This document shows, in pieces, positions 54,034 to 62,902 of a stretch of DNA of 64,000 nt. Source of the DNA: Paenibacillus macerans (GTDB lineage: Bacteria > Bacillota > Bacilli > Paenibacillales > Paenibacillaceae); contig NZ_UGSI01000002.1 of assembly GCF_900454495.1 (NCBI RefSeq), forward strand, positions 1,213,001 to 1,277,000, written 5' to 3'. The notes beneath the pieces are model-generated. The model saw nothing but the letters and a program-made list of their open reading frames with translations. It was not told the origin of the DNA and ran no database searches. Within the stretch, counting starts at the first letter, position 1; each line of letters starts with the position of its first letter. The translations under genes and the position numbers were made by a program.

Positions 54034-54234
54034 CTAGTTTGTTTGCTTCTTCAGCTTCGCCACCTGTACTTGGGACAGCCCCGTAACTTTAGCAATCAAC
54101 GATATCTCCATTCCCTCACGCAGCATATTAAGCGCGGCCTTTTCCTTCCCTTCCTCTCTACCTTCCTTCAAACGTTCCTCGTACCCCCTACGACTCCACG
54201 CAGGCATCAGTTTGGACCCACCTTCATGATTCAA
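54034..54234 (-). pseudogene. C-terminal remnant of an Rpn/PDDEXK-type nuclease-transposase
   Basis: 66 codons. The sequence RLKEGREEGKEKAALNMLRE followed by GMEISLIAKVTGLSQVQVAK matches the usual tail of Rpn-family (PD-(D/E)XK) recombination-promoting nucleases: a charged helix then a small helix-turn-helix. The catalytic PD-(D/E)XK domain is missing, and upstream sequence does not continue it. It is therefore a relic of a mobile gene. A 269-base gap up to fruR holds nothing else clear. Confidence 0.7.
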
Positions 54235-54503
54235 ACCGCAAAATCGGTTGTAGCGGCGTGCTCATCTCCAGCGATCAGCATGTGAAAGCAATGCCTTCGA
54301 TTGATAAGGCTATTTGCTATGTACTTTTTGATAAGATAAGGTAAAATCTAGCGGTGGTGTCATCTTATGCAACGGGAGAACAGAGAATCGGCCCACAAGA
54401 CAACCCAAGCTGCTAAAGTCTGAATGAAATTGAATGTTTGTGATATATTTTGATTGATTTTTGCTGATTTTATGATACTATAAGAAACGGATAGGTGATG
54501 AAA

Positions 54504-55250
54504 ATGCTTACAGAAGAAAGATACGATTTGATTATGAAGCGCTTACAGGAACAGGGCGTCGTTAAGCTTCAAGAGTTGGTCGAGCTGCTGGATGCTTCGG
54601 AATCTACGGTTCGCCGCGATCTTGTCGATCTTGAAAACCGGAATCTGCTCAAGCGCATTCACGGGGGTGCCACACTGGCCAATCAGAAAAGCTGGGAGCC
54701 GGGCATTGAAGAAAAAACGTTCAAAAACATTCAACAAAAGAACGTTATTGCCCGTTTGGCCGCCGAACAGCTTGTGGACGGGGAATGCATCTATCTGGAC
54801 GCCGGAACGACGACGCTGGCGATGATCCCTTTTATTGAAGCCAAAGATGTCACGGTTGTTACGAACGGTTTGTCACATGTCGAAGCGCTCGTCAGCAAAA
54901 ACATCAGAAGCTATCTATTGGGCGGGATGATGAAGGTGCATACTAAAGCCGTGATCGGCAGCATGGCGCTGCAAAACCTGGACAATTTCCGGTTTGACAA
55001 GTGCTTTCTGGGGACGAACGGAGTTGACGCGGGGATGGGTTATACAACGCCCGATCCGGAAGAGGCCATTATAAAAAGACGGGCTCATCAGCTATCCGGA
55101 CGTACCTACGTGCTGGCCGACTCCAGCAAAATCGGAGACATCGCTTTTGCCAAATTATTCGATTTGGAGGAAGCGATTCTAATCACCGAGTCGCTGCCCG
55201 ACGCTTGGCGCGGACCCATCACCGAGAAAACTAAAGTAATCGAGGGATAA
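54504..55250 (+). CDS. fruR: DeoR-family repressor of the fructose operon
   Basis: 248 residues. A DeoR winged helix (MLTEERYDLIMKRLQEQGVV, LLDASESTVRRDLVDLE) is followed by the phosphosugar-sensing domain (YLDAGTTTLAMIPF, VTNGLSHVEALV, FLGTNGVDAGMGYTTPDPEE). FruR represses fru genes until fructose 1-phosphate accumulates. ATG 54504 follows AGGTGAT at about 6 bases; upstream GTG and ATG codons overlap that site. The stop is 2 bases before fruK. TTGATT and repeated TGATT/TGAAT words upstream (54425-54475) may be promoter and operator. Confidence 0.92.
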   Translation: MLTEERYDLIMKRLQEQGVVKLQELVELLDASESTVRRDLVDLENRNLLKRIHGGATLANQKSWEPGIEEKTFKNIQQKNVIARLAAEQLVDGECIYLDAGTTTLAMIPFIEAKDVTVVTNGLSHVEALVSKNIRSYLLGGMMKVHTKAVIGSMALQNLDNFRFDKCFLGTNGVDAGMGYTTPDPEEAIIKRRAHQLSGRTYVLADSSKIGDIAFAKLFDLEEAILITESLPDAWRGPITEKTKVIEG

Positions 55251-55252
55251 CC

Positions 55253-56167
55253 ATGATCTATACTGTAACGCTTAACCCTTCCATCGATTATGTCGTGGAA
55301 GTGGAGGATTTGAAGCTGGGCGGTTTGAACCGGATGACCCGGGATTTAAAGCTTCCCGGAGGAAAAGGAATCAACGTGTCGCGCGTGCTGAACCGGCTTG
55401 GCGCGGAGAATACGGCGATCGGCTTCCTTGGCGGGTTTACCGGCCGCCATATTGAAGATTTGCTGCGCGGGGAAGCGGTTCGTACCGATTTTGTGCATGT
55501 CGCCGACGATACGCGGATTAACATCAAGCTGAAGCATGGACAGGAAACGGAAATCAACGGCCAAGGTCCGAAGATTCGTCCGGAGGAAGAAGAAGCTTTG
55601 ATGCGCAAGCTGTCGGCGTTAAAGCAAAACGATGTTGTGGTCCTGTCCGGCAGCATCCCTTCGTCACTCGCCGCCGATTTCTATCAGCGGATCATCGGCG
55701 TTTGCAGAGCGACCGGCGCGGATTTCATTATCGACACGACCGGGGAGCCGTTAAAACAAGCGCTTGCCAGCCGGCCGCTGCTGATCAAACCGAATCATCA
55801 TGAATTGGCCGATTTGTTTGGCGTGGCGTTGGAATCCAAAGAACAGATTGTCGCTTACGGCCGAAAGCTGCTTCAGGAGGGCCCGCGCCACGTCCTGATA
55901 TCGATGGCGGGCGACGGAGCTTTCTTCATCACCGGAGAGGAAGTTTACTACGCGAACGTTCCGTCCGGCCAAGTCCGGAACTCGGTCGGAGCCGGAGACT
56001 CGATGGTCGCCGGGTTCGTCGGCACGCTCGCGCTGGGGGGGGACGCTCTTGAAGCGTTCCGCACGGGCGTCGCTTCGGGAAGCGCAACGGCGTTTTCCGA
56101 TGACTTGGCGACGCGGGAGCGGATCAATGAGCTGCGGCCGCAGGTGGAAATTTCCCGTTGGTCATGA
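55253..56167 (+). CDS. fruK: 1-phosphofructokinase
   Basis: 304 residues, PfkB family. VTLNPSIDYVVEV at the start, LPGGKGINVSRVLNRLG for sugar binding and NSVGAGDSMVAGFVGT with the catalytic Asp are present. It phosphorylates fructose 1-phosphate, delivered by the PTS, to fructose 1,6-bisphosphate. It lies between fruR and fruA in the standard order, with GAGGGATAACC before ATG 55253. Confidence 0.95.
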   Translation: MIYTVTLNPSIDYVVEVEDLKLGGLNRMTRDLKLPGGKGINVSRVLNRLGAENTAIGFLGGFTGRHIEDLLRGEAVRTDFVHVADDTRINIKLKHGQETEINGQGPKIRPEEEEALMRKLSALKQNDVVVLSGSIPSSLAADFYQRIIGVCRATGADFIIDTTGEPLKQALASRPLLIKPNHHELADLFGVALESKEQIVAYGRKLLQEGPRHVLISMAGDGAFFITGEEVYYANVPSGQVRNSVGAGDSMVAGFVGTLALGGDALEAFRTGVASGSATAFSDDLATRERINELRPQVEISRWS

Positions 56168-56240
56168 GCCGAGGGTAAACGGGGACGTTTTAAGCCATCA
56201 GCCATGTTTCGATACATGCTTATATCGATTTTGAACTTGG

Positions 56241-56284
56241 TATATAAGTTGAACTTAAGCAAAGGCGGGAGTCTAACTTATATA
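56241..56284 (+). promoter_or_regulatory. Hairpin in the fruK-fruA gap
   Basis: TATATAAGTT (56241-56250) pairs perfectly with AACTTATATA (56275-56284); loop 24 bases. No T-run follows, so it is not a classical terminator. The 140-base gap between fruK and fruA is long for this operon. Confidence 0.5.
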
Positions 56285-56307
56285 GATTCTTATAGGGAGT
56301 GAGTACC

Positions 56308-58308
56308 ATGAGAATTACGGATCTGATGATTAAAGAAACGATGATTATGGATTTGCAGGCGTCCAGCAAAGAGGCGGCGATCGACGAGCTGATCGCCAGC
56401 CTCGCGGCCAGCGGCAGAATCAATGACCCGGCAAAATTCAAGGCAGCGATTCTGAAGCGCGAGGAGCAGGCGAGCACCGGGATCGGCGGGGGAATCGCCA
56501 TGCCCCATGCCAAAACCGCTGCGGTGAACGAGCCGACCGTCGTGTTCGCCAAAAGCGGCCAAGGGGTCGATTACGACGCCCTGGACGGCGAGCCCGCTTA
56601 TTTGTTCTTTATGATCGCCGCTCCGGAAGGCGCGGGGAACACGCATCTTCGCACGCTCGCCGCGCTTTCGCGTCTGCTGATTGACAGCGGCTTCATCGCC
56701 AAATTGAAGGAAGCGAAAACGCCGGACGAAGTGGCGGCGCTGTTTGATGCCAAACAAGCCGAGGAAGAGGCGGCTAAAGAAGCGGAAAACTCAGCTGGAG
56801 CTAACGGTGGAACGGGCGGGAACAAAAGCGGCCCGAGCGCAAACAGAGCGAATACCAACGTGACCGGTGGGGATGCAGCGAAGAAGGAAGTGCCGACAGC
56901 TTTCAGCGGCGGCGGTCCGGCGGACGCGGAGCCGTTCGTCGTCGCCGTTACCGCTTGCCCTACGGGGATCGCGCATACATTTATGGCCGAAGACGCGCTG
57001 AAGAAAAAAGCCCGCGAGATGGGGGTAGCCATCCGCGTCGAAACCAACGGCTCGGAGGGCGCGCAGAACGTGCTTACCGCCGATGAAATCCGCCGCGCCC
57101 AAGGCGTTATCGTAGCGGCGGACAAAAATGTGGAGATGGCCCGGTTTGAAGGGAAGCCGGTCCTGCAAAGACCGGTCTCCGACGGTATCCGCAAGCCCGA
57201 GGAGCTGATCCGGAAAGCGGTGAGCGGCGATGCGCCGATCTACCGCGGCGGCGGCGCCAAATCCGCTGAGAACGGAAACGAGGAGCGGAGCGGGCGCAGC
57301 AAAATTTACAAGGATTTGATGAGCGGGATTTCCCATATGCTGCCCTTTGTCGTCGGCGGCGGGATTTTGCTTGCTGTCTCGTTCCTGATCGAGCAGGTGG
57401 CCGGGGAGAACAGCCCGCTGTTCCAACTGCTGCAAACGATCGGCGGCGGAAACGGGGCTTTCCACTTCCTGATTCCGATTTTAGCCGGCTTCATCGCTTT
57501 CAGCATCGGCGACCGCCCGGCCCTGATGCCCGGGATGGTCGGGGGTCTGATGGCCGTCAACGCCAACGCCGGCTTCCTTGGCGGGCTTGCGGCAGGTTTC
57601 CTGGCCGGGTATGTCGTTATCTTGCTGCGTAAGGTTTTCGCCGGGCTGCCGAAAACGCTGGATGGACTCAAGCCTATCCTGCTGTATCCGATATTCGGCC
57701 TTTTGATCTCCGGCTCCATCATGTTCTACATTGTCGATCCGATCTTCAGTTGGATTAACACGGGGCTTATCGATGTGCTGAATCACCTGGGTACCGGAAA
57801 CATGGTGATTCTCGGACTTATTCTCGGCGGTATGATGGCCATCGATATGGGCGGGCCTTTCAACAAAGCCGCTTACGCTTTCGCCATCGGGGTGTTTACG
57901 TCGAGCGGAAACACCAACGGAGCGATGATGGCCGCCGTTATGGCCGGCGGGATGGTTCCGCCGCTGGCGATCGCTTTGGCCACGACGTTTTTCAAAGGCA
58001 AATTTACGGAGCAAGAGCGTAAATCCGGGGTGACGAACTACGTGCTTGGTCTCTCCTTTATTACGGAAGGCGCCATTCCGTTTGCCGCGTCGGACCCGAT
58101 GCGCGTTCTGACCTCTTGCATTCTGGGCTCCGCGATCGCGGGCGGGCTGACACAGCTGTGGAAAATCAACGTTCCCGCGCCGCACGGCGGCATTTTCGTC
58201 GCCGTTCTCGCCAACCATGCCCTGCTGTTCCTGCTGGCGGTGCTGATCGGCTCGGTCGTTTCCGCACTGGTGCTCGGGGTATGGAAAAAGACTTTGGCGG
58301 CGAATTAA
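56308..58308 (+). CDS. fruA: PTS fructose transporter, fused IIABC
   Basis: 666 residues. EIIA: residues 1-150 with phospho-His67 in GGGIAMPHAKTA. A low-complexity Ala/Gly/Asn/Ser linker spans about 152-208. EIIB-fru: VAVTACPTGIAHTFMAEDAL with phospho-Cys217. EIIC: from about 330, roughly ten membrane segments, with PFVVGGGILLAVSFLIE and MAIDMGGPFNKAAYAFA. It imports fructose while phosphorylating it at C1. ATG 56308 is preceded by GGGAGTGAG; the GTG three codons earlier overlaps it. The linker is another low-complexity tract of the kind seen elsewhere in this window. Confidence 0.95.
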   Translation: MRITDLMIKETMIMDLQASSKEAAIDELIASLAASGRINDPAKFKAAILKREEQASTGIGGGIAMPHAKTAAVNEPTVVFAKSGQGVDYDALDGEPAYLFFMIAAPEGAGNTHLRTLAALSRLLIDSGFIAKLKEAKTPDEVAALFDAKQAEEEAAKEAENSAGANGGTGGNKSGPSANRANTNVTGGDAAKKEVPTAFSGGGPADAEPFVVAVTACPTGIAHTFMAEDALKKKAREMGVAIRVETNGSEGAQNVLTADEIRRAQGVIVAADKNVEMARFEGKPVLQRPVSDGIRKPEELIRKAVSGDAPIYRGGGAKSAENGNEERSGRSKIYKDLMSGISHMLPFVVGGGILLAVSFLIEQVAGENSPLFQLLQTIGGGNGAFHFLIPILAGFIAFSIGDRPALMPGMVGGLMAVNANAGFLGGLAAGFLAGYVVILLRKVFAGLPKTLDGLKPILLYPIFGLLISGSIMFYIVDPIFSWINTGLIDVLNHLGTGNMVILGLILGGMMAIDMGGPFNKAAYAFAIGVFTSSGNTNGAMMAAVMAGGMVPPLAIALATTFFKGKFTEQERKSGVTNYVLGLSFITEGAIPFAASDPMRVLTSCILGSAIAGGLTQLWKINVPAPHGGIFVAVLANHALLFLLAVLIGSVVSALVLGVWKKTLAAN

Positions 58309-58365
58309 AACGGGTAATCCCGTTATACCGAAAAGAACTGCCTTAGGGCATATTCAGCAAACGCA

Positions 58366-58402
58366 AAAACGCCTGCGGAACGGCAACGTCCGCAGGCGTT
58401 TT
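58366..58402. terminator. Bidirectional terminator between fruA and ctpA
   Basis: AAAACGCCTGCGGA (58366-58379) pairs with 58389-58402 over 14 bp, bounded by A- and T-runs. Confidence 0.85.
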
Positions 58403-58412
58403 GCATTAAAAT

Positions 58413-59885
58413 TTAGGATTTGACGGATAATTGCAGGATGCCTTGCTTGTAGCTCCATTTCAGGGCCGGGTATTTTTGCCGGAAGTCGTGCAGCTCCACA
58501 TAAGACTCGCCATCGACGACTTTGACGCTTTTGGAAGCCGTGGAGAAACCGATCGTCTTGCCGCTGTCGTCCGTAATCGTCAGCTTCTGCGCAGCGGCGT
58601 TCCAGGCCGGCTCGCCTTGCACTAGCGCAGCCAGGACGCGAACCGGGGCGTATACTTTTTTGCCGCTTTCCAGCACGTCGACATACCCGGAGAAGGATGC
58701 GCCGTTAATCGTCAGGGAAGACGGGCTTCCGCTCAGCTCGATTTTCCGCACCCCGGCCTGATGCAAACCGGCGATCAGTTGGGCTGCCGCACTGCCTTTC
58801 ACTTCGATGTCCGGCTTGAGGCCGACGTGGTTGAAGTCTTCCCCCTTCGGCGTTAAGTAACGCTGAACGGTTAATTTCAGCGAGCCGCCGTTCGACAAGG
58901 AGAAAATATTCTGGATTCGCGCTTTGCCGTACGTTTGCGTACCGACGACCTTGGCGATTCCGTTGTCGCGCAAAGCGCCCGTTAATATCTCCGAAGCGCT
59001 GGCCGTCAGCTCGTTGGTGAGCACGACGACGGGCATCCCGATATTTTCGCCGCCCTTGACCGTATACGGCTGCAGCGTCTCGCTTTGATCCGCCGTATAC
59101 ATCAGCACGCCTTCCTTCATAAAATGCTTGGCGATATTCGCAGCCGCTTCCACATAGCCGCCGAGATTGTCCCGCAAGTCGAGCACCAGCGCTCCTATGC
59201 CTTGTCCCCGCAGTTTGCTTAATTCATCGGCGAATTCTTTATCCACGTTTTCGGAAAAGGAAGAAATCGCGATATAGCCGACCCTGCTGGAAGGAATAAG
59301 CATCCCGGTCACGGACGGCAACGAGAAATGCCCCCGCTTGATCGGAAAGGTCAGCTTTTGCCCGTTGCGGTTCACCGTTATATTGACGATCGTGTTCTCC
59401 TGGCCTTGTATCCGGGCGATGTCTTCGCTGCCGGTTACCGCCTTCCCGTCAACCAGCGTGATGATGTCGCTGCGCTTCAGGCCGGCATTCGCCGCCGGAG
59501 AGTCTTTGATCACATCGGTGATATACAGCTTGCTGCCGGTAAACCGAAACGTGGCCCCAATGCCGACATATTCCTGGTTCAGGCTTTCCTCGAAGCTCTG
59601 CAGCTCTTCCTTGGTGAAATAATCGCTGTACGGGTCGTCAAGGGAATAAACCGCTCCCCGGATGGCATTCTCCAAAAACTGCTCCCTTTCCACCCCTTCG
59701 ATGTTGTACGCATCCAAAAGATCCAACACTTCTTCAAGCACGACCAGATCGGAATTTTCGGCCGCTTCATTCGCTTCGTTCGCCGCAGCGGTGCTTTCCG
59801 CGGCGCCGGCCGCCTGCGGCAATCCTAACAGCGACAAAGCTAAAAGCGGAATGATAACGTACTTGCGGAAATGGTTCTTCTTCAT
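58413..59885 (-). CDS. C-terminal processing peptidase (S41) with PDZ and copper-amine-oxidase-like domain
   Basis: 490 residues. Signal peptide (YVIIPLLALSLLGLPQAAGA), PDZ domain (about 105-180, GIGATFRF, AGLKRSDIITLVDG), then the S41 protease with the Ser in the SASEI motif (296-300) and Lys321 in YGKARIQ. The last 120 residues (SGKKVYAPVRVLAALVQGEP, YVELHDFRQKY) form a copper-amine-oxidase N-terminal-like repeat, a wall-associated module common in Paenibacillus. It should cleave exported or membrane proteins outside the cytoplasm. Confidence 0.9.
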   Translation of the reverse strand: MKKNHFRKYVIIPLLALSLLGLPQAAGAAESTAAANEANEAAENSDLVVLEEVLDLLDAYNIEGVEREQFLENAIRGAVYSLDDPYSDYFTKEELQSFEESLNQEYVGIGATFRFTGSKLYITDVIKDSPAANAGLKRSDIITLVDGKAVTGSEDIARIQGQENTIVNITVNRNGQKLTFPIKRGHFSLPSVTGMLIPSSRVGYIAISSFSENVDKEFADELSKLRGQGIGALVLDLRDNLGGYVEAAANIAKHFMKEGVLMYTADQSETLQPYTVKGGENIGMPVVVLTNELTASASEILTGALRDNGIAKVVGTQTYGKARIQNIFSLSNGGSLKLTVQRYLTPKGEDFNHVGLKPDIEVKGSAAAQLIAGLHQAGVRKIELSGSPSSLTINGASFSGYVDVLESGKKVYAPVRVLAALVQGEPAWNAAAQKLTITDDSGKTIGFSTASKSVKVVDGESYVELHDFRQKYPALKWSYKQGILQLSVKS

Positions 59886-59931
59886 ATTGGGTTCGTCCTT
59901 TGCTAAATTTTCTGGAGCCTTGTCCCAAGAA

Positions 59932-60735
59932 TCAGCCTAGGAAAGCGTTGCGTACGCGGTCCCAAAAAGGGAACGGACGATAGCGCATGAAGCTGACCTT
60001 CTGGTCGGCCACCCGGCAGCGCACGGAGATCAGGTCGTCCATGGGCAGATTGATGTGGTCGACCGTAAGCAGCAGGTTTTGCTCTTTTTTGGAATAGATG
60101 TCGCAATGATGATGCTTCGGCAGCACAAGCGGCGAGCCCATCGTCCGGAACACCCGGTTGTTGATCGAGGCGATTTCGGTAATTTGCAGCGCTTCGATCG
60201 ACGGGTGGATCATGGCTCCGCCCAGGCTTTTGTTGTAGGCGGTGCTTCCGCACGGAGTAGATACGCAGATGCCGTCCCCCCGGAACATTTCGAACATTTG
60301 ATCGTTGATGTCCACTTGAGCGACAACGGTGCCGTCCACGCCTTTCAGCGTAAATTCGTTCAGACATATGTAGGAGGAGGTTCCCGACTTCTTTTGAATC
60401 TCCAGTTCGATAAGCGGGTAACGAACCATCCGGGGCTTGGGGAATCCGGAGCCCGCGTGTCCGCCCATCATGCTGACGAGTTCGGGAATCTCGTCGGCCT
60501 TCCAGTCGGCGTAGAAACCGAGATGACCGGTATGAACTCCGACAAAAGCGATGGATGGAATCTGATCGATAAACGTATGGAAGGCATGCAGCATCGTGCC
60601 GTCCCCTCCGATGGAAACGACGATGTCCGGGGATTTGGCGTCGAACTGCAGGCCCTGCTGGGCAGCCAGTTTATGAAAAGATTCGCTTAAATCGACAGAT
60701 AACTGATCGCCACGGTCTAGCACATAATATCTCAA
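59932..60735 (-). CDS. nadK: NAD kinase
   Basis: 267 residues. The GGDGTMLHAFH motif and the conserved GVHTGHLGFYADW, NEFTLK, GDGICVSTPCGSTAYNKSLG elements are present. It makes NADP from NAD and ATP. I start at TTG 60735 (GGAG 9 bases upstream), giving MRYYVLDRGDQ, which lines up with the start of Bacillus NAD kinase; longer forms lack a ribosome site. Its product supplies the cofactor of zwf. Confidence 0.93.
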   Translation of the reverse strand: MRYYVLDRGDQLSVDLSESFHKLAAQQGLQFDAKSPDIVVSIGGDGTMLHAFHTFIDQIPSIAFVGVHTGHLGFYADWKADEIPELVSMMGGHAGSGFPKPRMVRYPLIELEIQKKSGTSSYICLNEFTLKGVDGTVVAQVDINDQMFEMFRGDGICVSTPCGSTAYNKSLGGAMIHPSIEALQITEIASINNRVFRTMGSPLVLPKHHHCDIYSKKEQNLLLTVDHINLPMDDLISVRCRVADQKVSFMRYRPFPFWDRVRNAFLG

Positions 60736-60831
60736 GATGACAAGCTCCTTTGAAGATCCTTTTGTAAAGATCATAATCAATTCCCCGGCAGAACACAATG
60801 TTTCGTTTCTTCCCCCATCCTATTCAAAAAT

Positions 60832-62064
60832 TCAACTTAAATATTTCTTTGGTTTTGCAAGCCAGCGATGAATGATTCTCGACAGGACAGACAAAATAAT
60901 CAGCGTCAAGACCAGCGCAAGCGCCAGCCGGAACGCCGCCGGAACCGACCGCCAGCCGGGAAGTTGCGCGGCTTCCGCGGGCGAAAACAGGCCGAAGGCC
61001 GGCGCGGCGCCCATGACGGGTTCCCAAATCAGGAGCAGCAAAGCCGCGGCAACCAGGCCGTGAAGAAAGCGGGCGAACAGAAACGGCAAATAACGCAGAT
61101 CGCTGCTGTTTAAGATGCTGGCCACCTGGGCATGCACCGAAAGCCCGCCCCAGGATAAAATAAACACCGCCGCCGCCGCTTTGTACATCAGCGGGATGCC
61201 TTCGGGAGCGGCGGAAGACTTGGCGCCGAGCGTAACTTCAAACAAGCCGCCGACGATCGCCTCGGCCAGCTCCGCGGGGAGCCCAACCGCGGGCAGCAGC
61301 CAGCGCAGGGCGGCATACAGGGCGTTCATGACGCCGGAGGCGGTCAGAATCTCCAGGATGACGGAGAAGAACACGACAAGTCCGCCGACGACGGTCATAA
61401 GCTGCAGGGACGAAACGACGGCCTGGCGCAGCAGTTCGCCGAGGCTCCGCCCGTCGCTGATCCGTGCCTGGTGCATGGCCTGCAGCGCCTGCTTTAAACT
61501 CAGCCGCCGGGAGGAAGCCGCATCGGCGCGAACTTCGGTTCCGGGGGCGCCCGCCCGGTAAAACCGCATGATTCCTCCGATCAGCAGCGCCCCGCCGTAG
61601 TGGGCAAGCGCGAGCGCCCCGGCCAGCTTCGGGTTGCCGAAGAAACCGACCGAGACGGCGCCGATCAGAAAGATCGGGTCGGAGGAGGTGGTAAAGGCCA
61701 CCAGGCGCTCGCCCTCTTCGCGGGTAACGAGGCGCTGCTCGCGCAGTTTGGCGGCAAGCTTGGCGCTGACGGGATACCCGGATGCGAATCCCATAGCCAG
61801 TACAAAGCCGCCGCTGCCGGGAATGCGGAAAAGCGGCTTCATCAACGGATCGAGCAGCTTGCCCAAAAAGTGCACGATCCCGAATCCAAGCATGATTTCG
61901 GAGATTACAAAAAACGGGAACAGCGACGGAAACAGCACATCCCACCAAATCGCCAGCCCGCGGACGCCGGCTTGCCAGGACTGTTCCGGATAGCGCAGCA
62001 TCAGCACGGCCAAGGCCGCTAAGGACATGAGCAGAAAAAAGGCAACCATTCGTTTTATGACCAT
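60832..62064 (-). CDS. ylbJ: Sporulation integral membrane protein YlbJ
   Basis: 410 residues with about eight hydrophobic segments. The opening VRGLAIWWDVLFPSLFPFFV, GFASGYPVSAKLAAKLREQ and FTTSSDPIFLIGAVSVGFFG are the conserved nucleoside-recognition-like segments of YlbJ, needed for spore development under sigma-E. ATG 62064 is 9 bases from GGAGG; the earlier frame is unsupported. Its 3' end lies about 95 bases before nadK. Confidence 0.92.
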   Translation of the reverse strand: MVIKRMVAFFLLMSLAALAVLMLRYPEQSWQAGVRGLAIWWDVLFPSLFPFFVISEIMLGFGIVHFLGKLLDPLMKPLFRIPGSGGFVLAMGFASGYPVSAKLAAKLREQRLVTREEGERLVAFTTSSDPIFLIGAVSVGFFGNPKLAGALALAHYGGALLIGGIMRFYRAGAPGTEVRADAASSRRLSLKQALQAMHQARISDGRSLGELLRQAVVSSLQLMTVVGGLVVFFSVILEILTASGVMNALYAALRWLLPAVGLPAELAEAIVGGLFEVTLGAKSSAAPEGIPLMYKAAAAVFILSWGGLSVHAQVASILNSSDLRYLPFLFARFLHGLVAAALLLLIWEPVMGAAPAFGLFSPAEAAQLPGWRSVPAAFRLALALVLTLIILSVLSRIIHRWLAKPKKYLS

Positions 62065-62277
62065 AGTAACGCGCCTCCACATCGGATCATAGTGAAGTTT
62101 ATGTATTTTGTGGGACAAACAGCACAAAAAAATAAACTAAACGGCCGCGGCAAATACTGATCTTTCGGTATTTTTGTGCTAGAATAAATTTAGATGATAA
62201 AATTGAAACTTTAGTACCAGCTTTCCTTACGATCATGGACCTCGCAGAAGTAAAATTTTGTGGATGGAGTGATGATA

Positions 62278-62373
62278 ATGAGCATTGTTGCAGGTGTTCT
62301 CGTATGCGCTTTTGTGTACGTTATCCGGGCCTCTCTCGTCCATTCCGGTGAAGAGGACTGGAGCAGCTACTGA
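62278..62373 (+). CDS. Small membrane protein of 31 residues, unrecognised
   Basis: Reads MSIVAGVLVCAFVYVI then RASLVHSGEEDWSSY. One hydrophobic helix (residues 3-17) and an acidic polar tail suggest a single-pass membrane peptide. GGAGTGAT precedes ATG 62278 at about 4-7 bases, and a strong terminator follows 30 bases after the stop. This gene-plus-terminator layout argues that it is real despite its size. No family is recognised; toxin-like, regulatory or sporulation small proteins are all possible. Confidence 0.6.
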   Translation: MSIVAGVLVCAFVYVIRASLVHSGEEDWSSY

Positions 62374-62402
62374 TCGTTTTGATGTTTCATACCCACACGC
62401 AG

Positions 62403-62432
62403 AAGCTCCGATAGGAGCTTTTATTTTTTTTT
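62403..62432 (+). terminator. Terminator after the 31-codon gene
   Basis: AAGCTCC (62403-62409) pairs with GGAGCTT (62414-62420), loop GATA, followed by TTATTTTTTTTT. Confidence 0.85.
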
Positions 62433-62470
62433 GCTATAATAAAAAGAGTTGAAAAGCAGGCGGTGAGTAT

Positions 62471-62848
62471 ATGAATCCAACCTTAAGCCTCTATGACAAT
62501 CTTGGCGGCGGCCCAACGCTGAGGCGGCTTGTGGAAGCCTTTTATCCCAAGGTGCAGAAAGATCCGCTGCTTGGACCGCTGTTTCCTGAGGACATTACGC
62601 CGGTTATGGAGAAGCAGTACATGTTTTTGACGCAGTTTTTCGGCGGGCCGCCCTTGTATTCCGATGCGTTCGGCCACCCGATGATGCGGGCGCGGCATAT
62701 GCCGTTCCCGGTGACGAGGGAGCGCGCCGAAGCCTGGCTGGCCTGCATGCGGGCCGCCCTGGAGGAGATCGGAATCGAGGAGCCGCTCCGTGGGTTCGTG
62801 CTTGAGCGCCTTTCCGGTCCCGCTTTCCATTTCGTAAACACACCTTAG
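62471..62848 (+). CDS. Truncated haemoglobin, group II (YjbI-like)
   Basis: 125 residues. LYDNLGGGPTLRRLVEAFY, the CD region MFLTQFFGGPPLYS, HPMMRARHMPFPV with the proximal His, and AWLACMRAALEE are typical of group II truncated globins, which bind haem and react with oxygen or nitric oxide. AGGCGGTGA precedes ATG 62471 and TATAAT stands at 62435-62440. The DUF2225 gene follows on the same strand after 54 bases. Confidence 0.93.
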   Translation: MNPTLSLYDNLGGGPTLRRLVEAFYPKVQKDPLLGPLFPEDITPVMEKQYMFLTQFFGGPPLYSDAFGHPMMRARHMPFPVTRERAEAWLACMRAALEEIGIEEPLRGFVLERLSGPAFHFVNTP

Positions 62849-62902
62849 GACAAGACGCCGGACATACGACGAAGGCGGACTTTTGGAAAGGAAGTTGGAG
62901 AA

